From Sambucus nigra (taxonomy: Eukaryota > Streptophyta > Magnoliopsida > Dipsacales > Adoxaceae), in contig OX422214.1 of the NCBI GenBank assembly GCA_949130495.1, forward strand, positions 254,762,187-254,826,186: a stretch of 64,000 bases of DNA. The letters are read 5' to 3'. The notes under the pieces were generated by a model. That model saw only the letters and a list, made by a program, of their open reading frames with translations, searched no databases and was not told where the DNA came from. This document shows, in pieces, positions 22,775 through 36,521 of the stretch; position 1 is the first letter of the stretch; every line of letters starts with the position of its first letter. The position numbers and the translations under genes were made by a program.

Positions 22775-24305
22775 TGTAACACCCTGTATTTTTTAGCTTG
22801 TTAAATTACATGTGTGCACATAATATAATTAAATTATGATATAAAGTGATTTAAATAAATATTAATTAACGAATAAAAGGATTAATATTTATGTGTAATT
22901 ATATTTACTTGTGTGATAAGTAAATAAAAACATGTTAAATTGTTTTACTTCGTACGTGAGTAAAATCGACGGGCTTAACGGTATCTCATTCAGGACATGC
23001 ATGTAGGGTCGTATCGGGAACATGATGAAAATTAATGTTATATAAGTTAGATGGTAATTTTGAGTGCATTAATGATACGAAATGGAATGAGATAGTCAAA
23101 AATTGGTACTCGTGGATTATAATTGGGTTCCGAGGGCTTTTTAGGCCAAACGGGTACCGTAAAGGGGTATTCGGGTCATTTTACTCATAGGGGCTGACTT
23201 AATTTTGGGATTAGGAATATTTAGGATTATAATTAGGTAAGGTGGATGGAGGGGCAACCACCCATCCATTCAAGAGGATAGGGCTTTGACAGAGGAGAAA
23301 AAAGAGAAGAAGAAAGGGAGAAAATTAAAGAAAAAGTGATCCGAGTGGGAGGTGAAATTAATCTGGGCTTAAGAACATTGCCAAGAGAAGAACTCAATGA
23401 GAAAATCTCATAATTTCTTCAATCTGAAGGCAATTATTTAACTTTCTCTAATCTTACTGTACTTTCGCTTATTCATATAGAAATTTGATGTAGGAAGAAC
23501 ACAATTTTTTGGGTGAGAGAAACATGTAAAACAGGAATTGGATAAATAAAATCATTGAAGATGAACTTTGTTATGTGCACATGTTAGATCTGGTGTGAAT
23601 TGAATGATAAGGAAGGATTCTTGAATGATCTAAACAATAAAAGGTGAAATCTTGAATAAATGGATCATCTTATAAGTTAGATATTTTTGGGATGATGTAT
23701 ATGTATAAATTTGTAAATTGATGTCTGGAAATTATTCAGTAATCATATTAGGAGTTTGGCTAAAGATTATCTACTAGGGTTGAAGGGAAAGAGGTGAATC
23801 CCATTAAAATCCGTTTTGACAATCGAGCAGAACCGAATCGGTTCGCTGGGGGGGGGGGGGGGGGGGAGCAACCCGATTCACTCATCGAATCGGCTTGGTT
23901 CAGACAACAAACCAGTTCGGTTTGCTTCTGGCCTCCCTTACCTTTTGTTATTTTTCATGGAGTGTATAGGGTTTGACATGGATTATGGAGTCCAAGCAAT
24001 GTAATATGACTTTTGGATATATAACGGGAAGGTTAGAAAGTACCTTAGGTTAAATAAGGATACATTCCGGCTAAGAAAAAATGGTGTACTAGGGTGAAAA
24101 GTACTCGGGTAATAATTATGAAATCGAGTTAGGATTTTGGTAAGGATTAGACTAAGTGCTTAGGTAGAGTAACATATTGGCCAGAAACGTGAAGTTAGAG
24201 AATTAAACTTAAGTACGTGAATACTTGACTAACACCAGGAGTTGAGATAGACTCAGGATTTGTGGGCTAGTGCTAAGAGAGACATTCTGCACATTAGTTG
24301 GTTTC

Positions 24306-24378
<73 letters not shown>

Positions 24379-25993
24379 CGCGCTCAAATGTGTTAACATT
24401 AAATTATAACTAGTATGTATTTATGTTGACTATGTAACGGTGTGAATATAATTGAGAGAGAATATGTTATAGCTTATGTGATAGCTACTTGGCAAATAAA
24501 ATAAAGTAAAATACATTTGTAGATCTTTTCGATACGGAGAAGAGGTGAATAGTGACTAGTGTCACTTCCGAAACGTTTCTGCTAGAAACAGAGCCGATTC
24601 GACTCTTGGTCAAAACATAAAAGTTGTAGATCTTTTCGATACGGTCGCGTGGACGCTGACGGCGTATTTTTCTAATTTTTTTTATTTGATATGATTTTTC
24701 TAAGAAAGGAGTTTCGAGGTTGAAATCATTAACTCGAAAATCAAACCAGAATTTGGAAAAATAAAGGCTAAAATTGTTTGGAGGTAAATATTTGGGGCTC
24801 CTAAAAATAGTGTGGGGACTTCTAAATATTTTTTTTTGAGTAAGGCGTGTACCTTGGGTTAGTTGAAAGTAAAATCCAAGACTTACCCAAATAGGGGTGT
24901 TCGTTAGGAATAATACTTAAAGAGGTATTTAGGTTGGTAATTTTATACAAGTAAATGTGCGCGTAGAAAAGGTAATTATATACCGACCTTGGTTAAGTAA
25001 AATCCTACGAGGTGACTAGGATGAAATTTAGAATACGTACTACAATTGATCAATTTCCATAAGCGTCTGTGGACGACGATTATTATAAGTGAGGAGATAC
25101 CTAAGGAATTAAGAGAAGTAGTGCGTATGCTATTAATTATTATGAACTGGTACATTCGGGAATTAATTGTACAAATCTTTATGAAGTGATTAAGGAGTGA
25201 TTTGAATATTAAATAAGAGAGTACGTATTTGGGTAGTATTTTAAGTGTAAGAATGTTTATATTATTAAGAAAGGGAGCACTTGAGGTTATTGGCTATTGC
25301 TATATATTTTGGAAATTATAGCCATAATATATTGGTAAGTGATTTAGATTGTATAGAAGATATCGTTAAATTATATATAATATAAGATGAATAAATATAA
25401 CGATGTTATTGGTAGTTTCATCATGCGATAAGAAAAACTTGGAAATAATATATTGAGGATTGGTTATATTCGATAAATGCGTAGGATATTCGAGATATAA
25501 ATATACTACGTATGGAATTTATTATATGCGCTATGCGTATGCCCTGATATTAATACGTATATGATTTAAATAAATACCTATGGGGAATTATGTATAGGAA
25601 AGATAAATACCTATCGTTATCATATGGTTGTGTAAATACCTCATTGATGTTATATTTATATCGGTGGAATGTGTGCCTTTATTATTTTTTATTATATGTA
25701 TGACATACCTATCATACTTTCTATCACGGGAGGACGACTTTCGAAAGAAGACAATCTTATCTTGTGTTGCCTTCGGGGGGATTTAGATTTGGTACCTTAA
25801 GAACATAGGACCGTGAAGGGCTTATTTGTGAGTCGATAAGTCTGCTGACTATGGGAGCGTAGGTATGTGCATGACCCATTGATATGTGAACTATGTTCGC
25901 CTCCAATATGTGTGATTTGTATCGTTACAGTTCCTGAGTGATTCGGGACGCGTGATCCTTGTGTACGAGATGTACTTGTATTTGATAGCAGAG

Positions 25994-28935
25994 TGTGACA
26001 ACCCGCGATCCGAGTTAAGGGGTGGCCAGCCCGATACTCAAACGTAACAGGAATCATCGGTGGATATCATTCTCAGCATCACAAAAATAAACCGAGTATA
26101 CGGGAAAACCACCCAATAAATCAGAAAATGGGTTGCCAAAAAGTTTAGAAATTTTAAACCAGTTAAGAAATTTAATTTAAACAACCCAATCTGACAAGCA
26201 AGTGGAATTCCAAAAGAGTATATATATAATATAACTAAAACGAATGTACACAAGAGGACCGAATAGGCTGTCGGTCCACAGCTACATACAAAGTATTACA
26301 ACAGTTTAATATCTTACGTAATACATTCATTAATCAAATACAAAAGTTTGGGCCACACGCCCGAGTTAAGTCCCGATCATATCTAGAATACAAAGATGAA
26401 AACGTCTAGTTCAATGTCCTGTAATAATCCGTAAAATCTTACAGCCCAGCAAAAGCAACGGAATAGGAATAATCATAACGGTCGTCCTTACGGTGGAGCA
26501 CCTGAGCGGATACAGTCATATACACAACAAGGAAAAATAAACCGGTCAGGTCCGGGTTTTATATGATCACCAGAAAAAATAAAAAGCATGATAGGTATGA
26601 ACATTTATGCATGAATGACAAGGTTGATAATATGGCATGATAACTAGCATGTTAAACTTACATTACAATTTAAGATATTTTAACTAATTATGAAATGCAA
26701 CATAATTACAAAAGAGAATTTAAAAGTAAATAACTTTAATTAAAAACCCTTGCTCATTAATCCAATTACCATATCCTTCTTACATTCCTTATTAGGAATA
26801 AAACCATTTATTCGGTTTAATCAAGAAGATATAATTTCCCTTCATTAATTAAAACTTTCCATCATTAATCATCATTTCCATTTTTATCCTTCCATTCCTT
26901 AATAGGAATACAAGTTCTATCAAGTGCTCTTTATGGCACATTTCTCAATCACATGCTCTTTATGGCACGTATCCATGCTCTTTATGGCATATATATCCAT
27001 CAAGTCCCACTTGATGCAGAAAAGTTATATTCTCATACATATAACGATTCTAAGACCGCCCCTCCGAATTTCCCCACAGGGCGCGCCCCTAAATGACCAT
27101 CATCTTCCGGGGCCTATATATACAAGACAACCTGGGCACCTATCGCGATACGTCGGGAAGCGGCCATATGCCTACGGGAGAGTCAAGACCACACCCGAAA
27201 TCTCCTCACCAATGCAGAAAACATATAAAAATCCCGCATATGGCCTAGGACTATATCCACCCTGCATTCATTAGCCAGGGGGCATCACCAAGCGCGCGAA
27301 CTTCCCTTATGATGTCATTTAGAGAGGTGTGTTTAAGTAAATTAACATTTACCAAGTTCATCTCATTATCATTTTCAATATTCATTACCAATTTCCATCT
27401 CCATTATCCATGTGTTTGGTTCTTTTTTTTTATTCGAACCTATCATTATTAAATAGTGTGGTTCATCTTATTCGAACCTATCATCTTTAAACAACTGGGT
27501 TCATTTTTATTTGAACCTATTCCCATCAAATATCATCATTTATATTCCTCAAATTACAAGTCCCGGCTTAGTCTCCAAATGATCATTATGATTCTATAAT
27601 TCCCAAAGTTCATATAACTTCGATAATCCCCCAAGTCTCCAAGCATGGGCTTTCAAACTCCTAACTTCTACCAATTCGATAAAAGAAGTAATGCCTCAAC
27701 ATTTAAACTTCCCCGGAATAAACCCTAGATGACCCAATTCCAGCCTAGGGTGGAGACCAAACTCAACTAATAATCTAGGACTCTAAGTTTACTTAATTCA
27801 AGAAGGTTCCTAGGTCCTAGTCCTAAAGGAAATGATTAAAATTAGAAAAGAAAAACAAAAGAAAAAGTGCAGGATTTCCGAATCGATTCGGCCTAGCCGA
27901 ATCGATTTGGGTTCAGAGAAGCGAATCGATTCGGACTAGCCGAATCGATTCGGTCAGGAAAAATGACTTTCTGCATAAATGCCGAATCGATTTGGATGAC
28001 CCAAATTGATTTGGTCGACATAGACCTGGAAACTGCCTCAAGGCGAATCGATTCGGCCAGGCCGAATCGATTCGGTTTTGCAGATTTGCCAAGTTTTGGC
28101 TATGGAGTCTTGAACTCCAAATTTCTTCCAACACAAAACCACCCAACCCAACATCATTTACTTCAACTAATACATCATAAATGTATATAACTACCATCAT
28201 CAACAACATTTATCATCCAAATCAACTTCTAAGGGTTTAATACCCAAAAATCTAATAAAACCCTAACTAAACTAAATCATAACAATCCACAACTATCAAT
28301 GCTAATTAATCCACTTAAATCATATAATAGCAAGTAGGTAACTTGCCTTGATCTTGCAAATTCAGATTTGATTTGGTGGAGGCAATGATCCAAGCTTTAA
28401 TCTCCAAATCTCTTCTTTTTTTTTTCTTCCAAAGCTTTCTTCTTTCTCTCTTTCTCTCTAAGTTAACAATGTCGTCTTAAGAGGAATAGTAAGTCTTAGC
28501 AAGACTAAATCAGGCCATTAGTCTAAAATGCCCAACTCTAATGACTAATACGCGATAAAATAATACGCAACTGCTCATTTAAGCTATAACCAGTCAAAAG
28601 TGTCTGAAATGCCAAAATGCAATATGGCACTTATTTTGACTGTCTCGCACCTACCGGGACTAACTACACCCTCCAAATTATCATTTGGGAATTTTATAAG
28701 TCGTTTTAAGTTCTGGTTTCACATTAAGCCAAAATCTCATTTTAATTCTTATGACACCATAAATCACCACATGGACATTTTTACCTACTCATAAGGTAAT
28801 TCATACAATATTTCAGTAAATATTAACCTTTTTCATATTAAATTACTATTTACTCTACATCCCATCATTTTATATAATTACTACACGTAGTAAATAAATA
28901 TAAAAAATAGGCTCTCAAAAGTGAGGGTTGTTACA
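25994..28935 (-). mobile_element. Solo LTR (2942 bp) with 5-bp target duplication CAGAG
   Basis: The insert runs from TGTGACAACCC to GGGTTGTTACA and is flanked by CAGAG at 25989-25993 and 28936-28940. The homologous LTR at about 51340 has an uninterrupted GCAGAGTATGTG, so the empty site is known. Read on the minus strand it begins TGTAACAACC, has the AG|GCAAGT motif (about 28346) and eight palindromes (28075-27878). No internal region or second LTR is present, as expected after recombination between two LTRs. Confidence 0.9.
27878..28075 (-). repeat. Paired palindrome array, CCGAATCGATTCGG type (eight units)
   Basis: Eight 14-bp units are centred at 27884.5 and 27903.5, 27927.5 and 27946.5, 27988.5 and 28007.5, and 28049.5 and 28068.5. 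Each of the four pairs is exactly 19 bp centre to centre, leaving five bases between units, while the gaps between pairs vary. Two of the units differ from perfect palindromes only by C to T type changes. Confidence 0.9.
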
Positions 28936-29662
28936 CAGAGTATGTGTGCACCGCAGCTTAGCCTCGGGGTGATATATATATATATATATAATACTTGAGA
29001 TGTTTCACCGTTGCTTAGTAGATAAAAAAATATGACTATGCCACTTAGATTATAGCTCGGTGGATTGATTAATATACTTATGGTATATAGAATACTATTT
29101 ATATATGAGATGAGATGTCATATAACGTAACCTTATATAAAAGGGAAAATAATGAATAAAGTAATATACTCCTTTAGGTTAATTTATATCCGGACTTATA
29201 TGATTATGAATCCTTGGTTCTAATGAGATCTAAATATATATATATGGGTTAGTATAAGATGTTGTATGTATTGAGGGCCTAATGGATCCCAACGATCGAC
29301 ATTTTCACGTAGTAGTGTATCGGGGGGGTTCCTTGTTTGGATTTCGCTTCGCGAGACACCCCACGCACGAACGTAACATAATGTTGGGAATGGGGAGAAG
29401 TTTATTCCTTCGTACTCGGATAAATAAGGATTATTAGAATATGGCAAATACATTAGTTAGGCAGGGTAGCTTAACTAGGATGTTTAGAAGATATGCGATA
29501 GTTGTGCACTATTAGAAGAGGGGTGAGGTGTATCCATGAGAGTACGATACCAGTTTAAATATGAGAAATATCATATCTTAAAAATATGGATTTTTGGCAC
29601 TTGCTAAAATGTTTTCAAAACTCGGGCTCTGGCCCGTTTCTCTCTTTTCCCCCTCTCTTACT

Positions 29663-29726
<64 letters not shown>

Positions 29727-30189
29727 ATATCTATATATAGGTGTCCAGATACATGGACGCATGGATGATATTTCCTTCGAGTTAGACGTTTGCTACAGTA
29801 GATGTGGATGCAAACAGGATTATTATAGACGCTTCTATCATTGAGATTTAGATAGGAGGTATTGTAGGCATATTCGGGCTGATGGCCCAACTGTACTCAT
29901 TTATTCTTCTACTGCCTTTTTGTGTGGCATTCGATTTGGTGGTATTATTTTGTACCGAGTGTTCGGTTACTTCATTTTATTTCAGTTATTGCATACAACT
30001 GTTGTAATTATTTTATTTGAATGGTTTTTTAAAAAGGTTGGTTAATTTAAAATTTGACGCCGGCCTAATAGGATATTAGTAATTAAATTGGTTTTCGACA
30101 GTGATACTATGAATGAATCATATGAGACTCCTGTTTTAATTTGATATAGGAGTGATCGCCCGGTATCTTATTAGGCAGGTTATCACAGG

Positions 30190-30201
30190 TGGTATCAGAG
30201 C
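30190..30201 (+). promoter_or_regulatory. Primer binding site after LTR-A
   Basis: TGGTATCAGAGC lies two bases after the LTR end at 30187 and is followed by the conserved ATCAGGTTCTAG. It marks LTR-A as the 5' LTR of a plus-strand element. Confidence 0.88.
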
Positions 30202-31595
30202 ATCAGGTTCTAGTGTCCTTTAGGAATATGTGCGGATGTACTATGCTTTCAGCGTTGCTTTTGATTTGACATAGAGCCATATGATTAGCATTGTTGATAT
30301 ACTCTTATGAGATTTCGTTCTCCTACTATTGTGTATAATTATCATAAATCTTTTACGCGCTCGTTCGGGGTTCGTGTGATGATCGACGAGGGGCGACTAT
30401 GGAAGTCCATGGAGAGGGCAACAGGAGGCGGGACTTAGTTAAAGGTATAAGTTGATATTGGAATTGAGAACCGCGGTGAATGTCACTTTCCTTGTGGCAT
30501 GGTCATGAATTGCTGCAACGACTACTAATGTATAGTAGTTATAATTATCAAGTACTGCTATAGTCGATAATGGTGCTAAACTTGAATTACCCAGTGAGAT
30601 TTAATTGGGAAAAAGTCTGAAAGGTCTTTGATAAGGACCGTACCTTGAAGTTGAGCTAGGCAAAAGTAGTGTAGTTTCATCCAAAGGAAGTAGAAGGCTC
30701 GGAAGCTCTTGCTTAGCGCCGGGTATGGAAATACCCATATGTGAAAATTGGAGGAAATTTTTTTCACTCGCGAGAGCAATGTTGAAATGGTGGGGACGAT
30801 AGTCACCATATTTGGGGGAGCATGACGTATTGCTCATAAATTAATCTTATAGATGGATTTTTCCCTTAATAAGAATGTGAAATTTGGTGAATTAGATGTT
30901 AATCACAAAATAAAAAATGGAGTTTTTATAGATGAAAATTTTTGGGTTTATGTTAATTTAACTCATGAGAAAATTTAAGGATTTGCTGGATTTTCTTGAA
31001 GATTGGAAGGATTTAATCCCTAAACTATGCTAAGAAGTGTTCTAGGGTGACTTAAAGTAGTTTGGAAACCTAGTACTTGGGTTGGAATGAGTTTAGGTTG
31101 AATTTGAAGAGGAGAATTTTTTTTGGAAAAATGAACCTTGAAGATGAAGTGTGCAACTACAGAATTTTCGTTAGAAGTCAAGCCCAGGTAACGAGACTTC
31201 TAACGAGGTTCCAGTGGCACTTCTAACGAGTTGGTAGTTCGTTCGAAGCAATTCGTTCGAACGACACTCCTTCGAACGACCTCGTTCGACCGATATTCCC
31301 GGGTCTTCTAACGAGATTCCAGAATGACTCTTAAGGCTCGATTTTTGTTTCGAACTTCTCGTAGGCTTATTTAAATGTGTAGTCTGCCATAAATTAAACT
31401 TGTGAGAATTGGTGATTTTAAGGATTCTTATAAGAAAAAGGACCCTTGGGACTCGAATAAGAATCTCGGATATAAGTGGGATGCAAAGTAGTTGAAATAA
31501 GCTTAATATTTATTTATACTATTGGGAATTAAATCAAATTTTATATTCAGGAAATACGGGCTAGTGTTATGAGAGATATATGCACGATTATCCGG

Positions 31596-31692
<97 letters not shown>

Positions 31693-31712
31693 GTATATAT
31701 GTGATATGTTAA
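30202..31712 (+). other. Internal region of the LTR-A element, then LTR-like sequence, cut by the chromovirus
   Basis: No gag or pol is readable. From about 30900 the sequence again resembles an LTR leader rather than coding DNA, with a cluster of TTCGAACGA-type palindromes (31194-31310) and a (TA)n(GA)n tract (31600-31691). The chromovirus at 31713 interrupts it, and the same type of sequence resumes at 42647. Confidence 0.55.
31194..31310 (+). repeat. Degenerate palindrome cluster, TTCGAACGA type
   Basis: GTTCGTTCGAAG, ATTCGTTCGAACGA and CTTCGAACGA lie close together, flanked by repeated TTCTAACGAG words. This occupies the same relative place as the palindrome arrays of the other LTRs but uses a different palindrome and is less regular. 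Confidence 0.6.
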
Positions 31713-34700
31713 TGTGACACCCCGCCTAATTAAATACCGGGCGATCACTCCTTTATTAAATTAAATCAACGTGAACAGTTGGTCCATTCTTAGCATCACT
31801 GTCGAAAAAATAAAATTTTCCAATTTAACACCCTAATTAATTAAGCTAAGTGTCAAAACCATTTTCATACATACTTTCCAAATTTTATTTAAAGAAAAAT
31901 CATTTATTTTATTAACAACATTCAATAAATAAGAATCACACCACATTAAATTTTGCAACATAATCCAATTAATTTAATACATTCGTCAATCGAATGTCAA
32001 CATACGAAATCTAAAGTCACACATCCAAACTGAATAAATCCCATAGTAACAATACTGGAAATAACTGAAATACAAATGTCCAATAACAACGGAATAATGG
32101 AAAGAGCTACACATGCCCAACTAGATGAAAGTACTAAGAGTGGATCCGGATGAACGAAGTCGTCTAATCAAGAGACCTGCAACTCCCACCTAAGCTGCAG
32201 CGCGTTCCTTCTAAGAGATCCTAAGCAAAACGCCCCTGTGGCTGGGCACCTGTAATACATACATATATATACAAGAGAGAGAGAAAAAGAAACGGGTCAG
32301 AGCCCGATAGTGTGTACGATTTAAAATTCGTTTAGCAAGTATTTAAATTGATACAGGCCAATGCAACAACATATTAGTACGACACTCTCTTGAGAAATTC
32401 TCACCTCTCTTCTAATGTTCACACCTATCGCACTAACCTTCCCAACGGTTTATCCTATCATTTTATCACACTTAACCTTTCCAACAATTTAGCTTATCTC
32501 AAATTACTCATAAGATTTCAAAACCAAACAATATCATTGTTTAAAAAGATACTTCCAATTAGTAGCACAACTCTCGTTTTAGCTTCATTAATTTATAAAG
32601 TTTTCGAGTGCCATATTATACTTCTCAAACAAGTATTTTCGATTTATAGTCCAGAATTATTTCTCACTTACCATATCACAGCAACAGTTTAAATTTTCCA
32701 AATTTCAGATATATATATTAAGCACTCGTATAATATATACATTCTAACAGCACAAACATACAAACTATGGTGCAGGCATACTCTGCTATCCAATCCCCGT
32801 ATCGCTCACACTAAGGGATATACAAGTTCGGAATCACTCTCGAACTGTATCAACATATATACACAAACAAGATTGAGGCGAAGCATAGATTCCAAGTCTC
32901 TAAGAGGTCAGTACATACCCTCACGTCTCTTAGGACCGTCCGAACTATCATTCTGATAGCCTGTACCAAGGATATCTATCTTCTAGGGTACAAGTCAATA
33001 TCCCCCATAAAGGTCCCATCGAGATAAGACTGTCCCAGCGCGGTAACCTCAGGGATAGCAAGTAGCGCGGGCATGGTTTTCACACGTACATAATATATGC
33101 ATACACAATCATATAAATTTACCTCTTGTTATCGTATCAGTATAGGTTTCTCTCATCACCCATAATTACAATATTTATCCTTAATTTTCCCATTAAGTAT
33201 TTCGTATAAGGGTTCGTCTCTAACCTTAACTCGAAGGGCTTTTCCCATTTACTACGTGACACTCGTGGGCTCTAACTTCCCAAGTATAAAATTCAGTAAG
33301 TATTCTCTTAAGGTTCCAACGTAACTCTCTTACGCACCTCTCCTTTTAATACATAAATTCATCGACCTTTAAGTAATTATCCCAAAATGCAAATCCTCGT
33401 CTCACATTAAAAGTCCCCAATATTTATTCATATAACATACTGGTCTTCCTTATCTCCCAAAACATTCTATTAAGGATGTCCAAGAATTATTTCAAGATAA
33501 ATTAAGTTTAACTCATTTAACAAGGGAAATAGGAGTCTGCCAGGAGGGGTCGATCGATCGAGGTTTGGGGCTCGATCGATCGAGCCTTCGATCGATCGAT
33601 GCTCTGTCTCGGTTGATCGATCATGCAGGTATTTTGATTTCTGCAGAATTGCAGTTACGGGTTCTACTATCTATCTTCATCCAAATCCATATTTTCCGAT
33701 CCAAAACGTCTCAAAAATTCTACCACTAACATCCTAACATGATATGATACACATTCTACGTAAATCATGTCAATTTACGTCACTAAACATGGATTAATCA
33801 TACCGAAATTCATTTAAAACTCAAGAACCCTAAAAATCTCTAACTCATGATTCTAATCTATTTTATCCCAGAATTTCTTTCTTATTTACACCAAAATTTC
33901 GTGGATTATCTTTCTACATCACAAAAGACTTCCAGAATAAGGTTTAAGTCTTTACTACATGCAAATTCCTATCACAATTTGGGTTTTCTTCCATATATTT
34001 CATCTCTAATCATTCCTAAACTAATATGGAAATTGCACCAACGAAATAAGCAAGATAAACACTTGCCTGGGATTTTCAGAAGTCTGGATTGCGGCTGATT
34101 TTGGTGTGGTTGCGTTCCCCTTCTCGCGATCTACGCGTTGGTGGTGGCGGCGGTGCAAACCGTTGAGTTTTGAGCCTTGGAATTGCTTGAGAGCTCTCTC
34201 CTCTCTTCTCCAATGGCCGTTCTAGGTTTTGGGTATTCTAAGCCTAGGTGACAACCTCAATATCAGATATAGCCCCTCTAATTTTCGTGGGTTTAATTAC
34301 CCAAAAATGTGAAATGACCAAAATGCCCTCCCGGGTTACTAATTAGGCCTAAAAATGCCCCGAGACCCAAACTACACCCCCGGGTACACTTTTCTGACTA
34401 TCTTGACCCTTACGGACGCATTGGCCCACTCAAAACGACCATACGGGAAACTTATAAGATATTCACTTTTTATTTATCAAAATTTAGTCCCGACGCGACA
34501 CAAGCACGTCCCGACTTAAATTTCTGAAATTGTCATTTAACTCACTCATGACATTCAATATAACCAATATAATATATTACTTTGCTCATTAGTAATATTC
34601 AACAAATTTCCCATAATTACTAACTCTCGTCACGTTAATAATTATAACATAATTAATTTCCGAATTTTTATTAAATAATTCACTCACATTAAATTTATTA

Positions 34701-34741
34701 AATCCCCAAATTAGTATAGCATAAAAATACGGGGTATTACA
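31713..34741 (-). repeat. 3' LTR of the chromovirus
   Basis: It is 3029 bp, the same length as its partner, with few differences by eye, many of them CG to TG or CG to CA (for example near 32318 versus 40223, and 41709 versus 33804). On the minus strand it begins TGTAATACCCCG, carries CCAG|GCAAGTG at 34070-34060 and the hairpin CGGGCTCTGACCCG at 32306-32293, and ends GGGGTGTCACA. Confidence 0.93.
33550..33599 (-). repeat. Paired palindrome array, TCGATCGATCGA type (3' LTR)
   Basis: Perfect 12-bp units are centred at 33555.5 and 33577.5, 22 bp apart, with a third at 33593.5. A fourth unit, intact in the other LTR, is decayed here at about 33610-33622 by two changes. Confidence 0.85.
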
Positions 34742-34743
34742 TA

Positions 34744-34755
34744 CTTCCCCCCTAA
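34744..34755 (-). promoter_or_regulatory. Polypurine tract of the chromovirus
   Basis: On the minus strand TTAGGGGGGAAG ends two bases before the 3' LTR. It overlaps the last codons of the pol frame. Confidence 0.85.
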
Positions 34756-35717
34756 TAACGGAATTTCGCCCCGAAATTCCGAAAATAAGGTATACCTAGT
34801 AAAAACAACTCTGGATATCTCTCGCGCATATCTGCCTCGCGCTCCCAAGTGGATTCCTCCACATTATGATGCTCCCACTGGACCCGCACAAGTGGAACTA
34901 TCTTCGACCTCAATCTCCTCTCACTATAGTCTAGGATAGCCACCGGTCTCTCCTCGTAAGAGCTGTCAGGCTGTAAGTCTATCTCATCTATCGCAATGTG
35001 AGTATGGGCCATATCATCCCGAAGGTACCGTCTCAACGACGAGATGTGGAATACATCGTGAATGCGATGCAAATGTTCTGAAAGTCCCAATCTGTATGCC
35101 ACCGGCCCAATCCTCTCGATGATGGGAAATGGTCCCACGTACCTCGAGGCCAATTTCCCCTTCTTCCCGAACCTCATTACTCCTTTCATAGGAGATACAC
35201 GCAGTAATACTTGGTCCCCCACATTAAACTTCCGGAAGAACCGTTTCGCATCGGCGTATCTCTTCTGCCTGTCCTGGGCTACTCGAATGCGACTCCTAAT
35301 CGTCTCAATCCTCGCGGAGGTTTCCTGAATCACCTCTGGTCCTAACAACTTGTTATCCCCCACCTCGAGCCAACAAGTTGGAGAACGACAAGGCCTGCCA
35401 TACAAGGTCTCAAATGGAGCCATACCAATCGTAAACTGATAAGAGTTATTATAAGCAAACTCTACTAGTGGAAGATGTGGCTCCCAATTTCCTCCAAAAT
35501 CAAGAACACACATGTGTAGCATATCCTCTAACATCTGATTAGTACGCTCTGTCTGTCCATCTGTCTGTGGGTGATAAGCTGAACTCAACCTCAACTCAGT
35601 ACCCATAGCCTCCTGAAAGCTTTCCCAAAAATGTGACACAAAAATCTTGTCTCTATCTGACACAATATTCAGGGGCACCCCATGTAATCTGAAAACCTCA
35701 GCAATGAACAATTGAGC
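34752..35717 (-). pseudogene. pol: Integrase C-terminal half with GPY/F motif and chromodomain
   Basis: This is the end of the pol frame after the stop at 35718-35720. The second catalytic Asp lies in VSDRDKIF and the catalytic Glu in the region DGQTERTNQMLEDML, followed by the GPF...VAYRL module. A C-terminal chromodomain-like segment (YSERRLRSKIVPLVRVQW, then EESTWE) is the mark of chromoviruses and is thought to steer integration to heterochromatin. The segment is open to its natural end near the polypurine tract. Confidence 0.88.
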
Positions 35718-36521
35718 CTACTGACCCGTGGTATAGTCTGTCCGCACCGGCAGAAAATGAGCCACCTTGGTCAAACGGTCTACAATCACCCAGATAGAAT
35801 CGTTGCCCCGCTGTGATGTAGGCAACCCTGTAATAAAATCCATGGAAATAATCTCCCACTTACACGCGGGTACTTCCAATGGCTGGAGCAATCTTGACGG
35901 TTTCTGATGGTCCACCTTCACCAGCTGGCAGGTAGAACACTTGGATACGAACTCAGCAATGTCCTTCTTCATCCCACTCCACCAGTATTGCCTCCTCATA
36001 TCCTGGTACATCTTATCTCCTCCAGGATGTACTGCAAATCGGGACCCGTGAGACTGGGTCATCACTGCATGACGTAATTTTGCTCCTTCTGGAACCACTA
36101 ATCTCCCATTAAACCTCAAACCCCCATTAGAACTAACAGAATAGGACTCAGCACCCTCGGCTAAAAGTCGTACAATCTGCTCCTGGCAAAACGGGTCTGT
36201 GGTCTGGGCCTGTATTACCCTCATAACAATCTCGGGTGTGATTGTCATAACAGATATGAAGGAACGGGCTACTGCGTCCTGGTGGCCTAACTCCTTCCAC
36301 TTTGCTTTCCAGACATCCGCTACCTCGTCTACCGGTCTACGGCTCAATGCATCAGCAACTACGTTGGCCTTACTCGGATGATACTGTATGTCAAACTGAT
36401 AGTCCTTCACAAACTCTAACCATCTGCGCTGATGCATATTCAGCTCTCACTGAGTGAACAGGTACTGCAGTGATTTGTGGTCTGTGAACAAGCGGAATTT
36501 CTCCCCCAATAAGTAGTGTCT
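35718..36521 (-). pseudogene. pol: RNase H end and integrase N-terminal half, two in-frame stops
   Basis: The frame carries the end of RNase H (FTDHKSLQYLF and ADALSRRP), then the integrase zinc-binding HHCC region (HGSRFAVHPGG ... CSTCQ) and the first catalytic Asp in MDFITGLP. Stops lie at 36447-36449 (TGA, probably from CGA) and 35718-35720 (TAG). It is continuous in frame with its neighbours, so only point changes separate the pieces. Confidence 0.88.

Larger units (their letters stand above)
22775..30187 (+). repeat. Long LTR (LTR-A), interrupted by a solo LTR; about 4.47 kb without it
   Basis: It runs from TGTAACACCC to TTATCACA and is followed by a primer binding site, so it acts as a 5' LTR. 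From about 24533 it matches the LTR ending at 52973. Its first 1.7 kb does not, and a word (AGATCTTTTCGATACGG) occurs at about 24520 and again at about 24628, near the point where the match starts. The LTR therefore looks chimeric. It contains a 19-G run (23848-23866), decayed CGAATCGG palindromes (about 23830-23915), a (TA)n(TG)n tract (24308-24375), a (TATC)n tract (29663-29728) and a GGTTCC module (about 29301-29402). The bases before it are GATTT. Confidence 0.78.

Noticed and set aside
27878..28075. CRISPR-like or satellite array of CGAATCGATTCG units
   Set aside because: Units are short palindromes in pairs inside an LTR of a plant genome, with no long direct repeats or unique uniform spacers.
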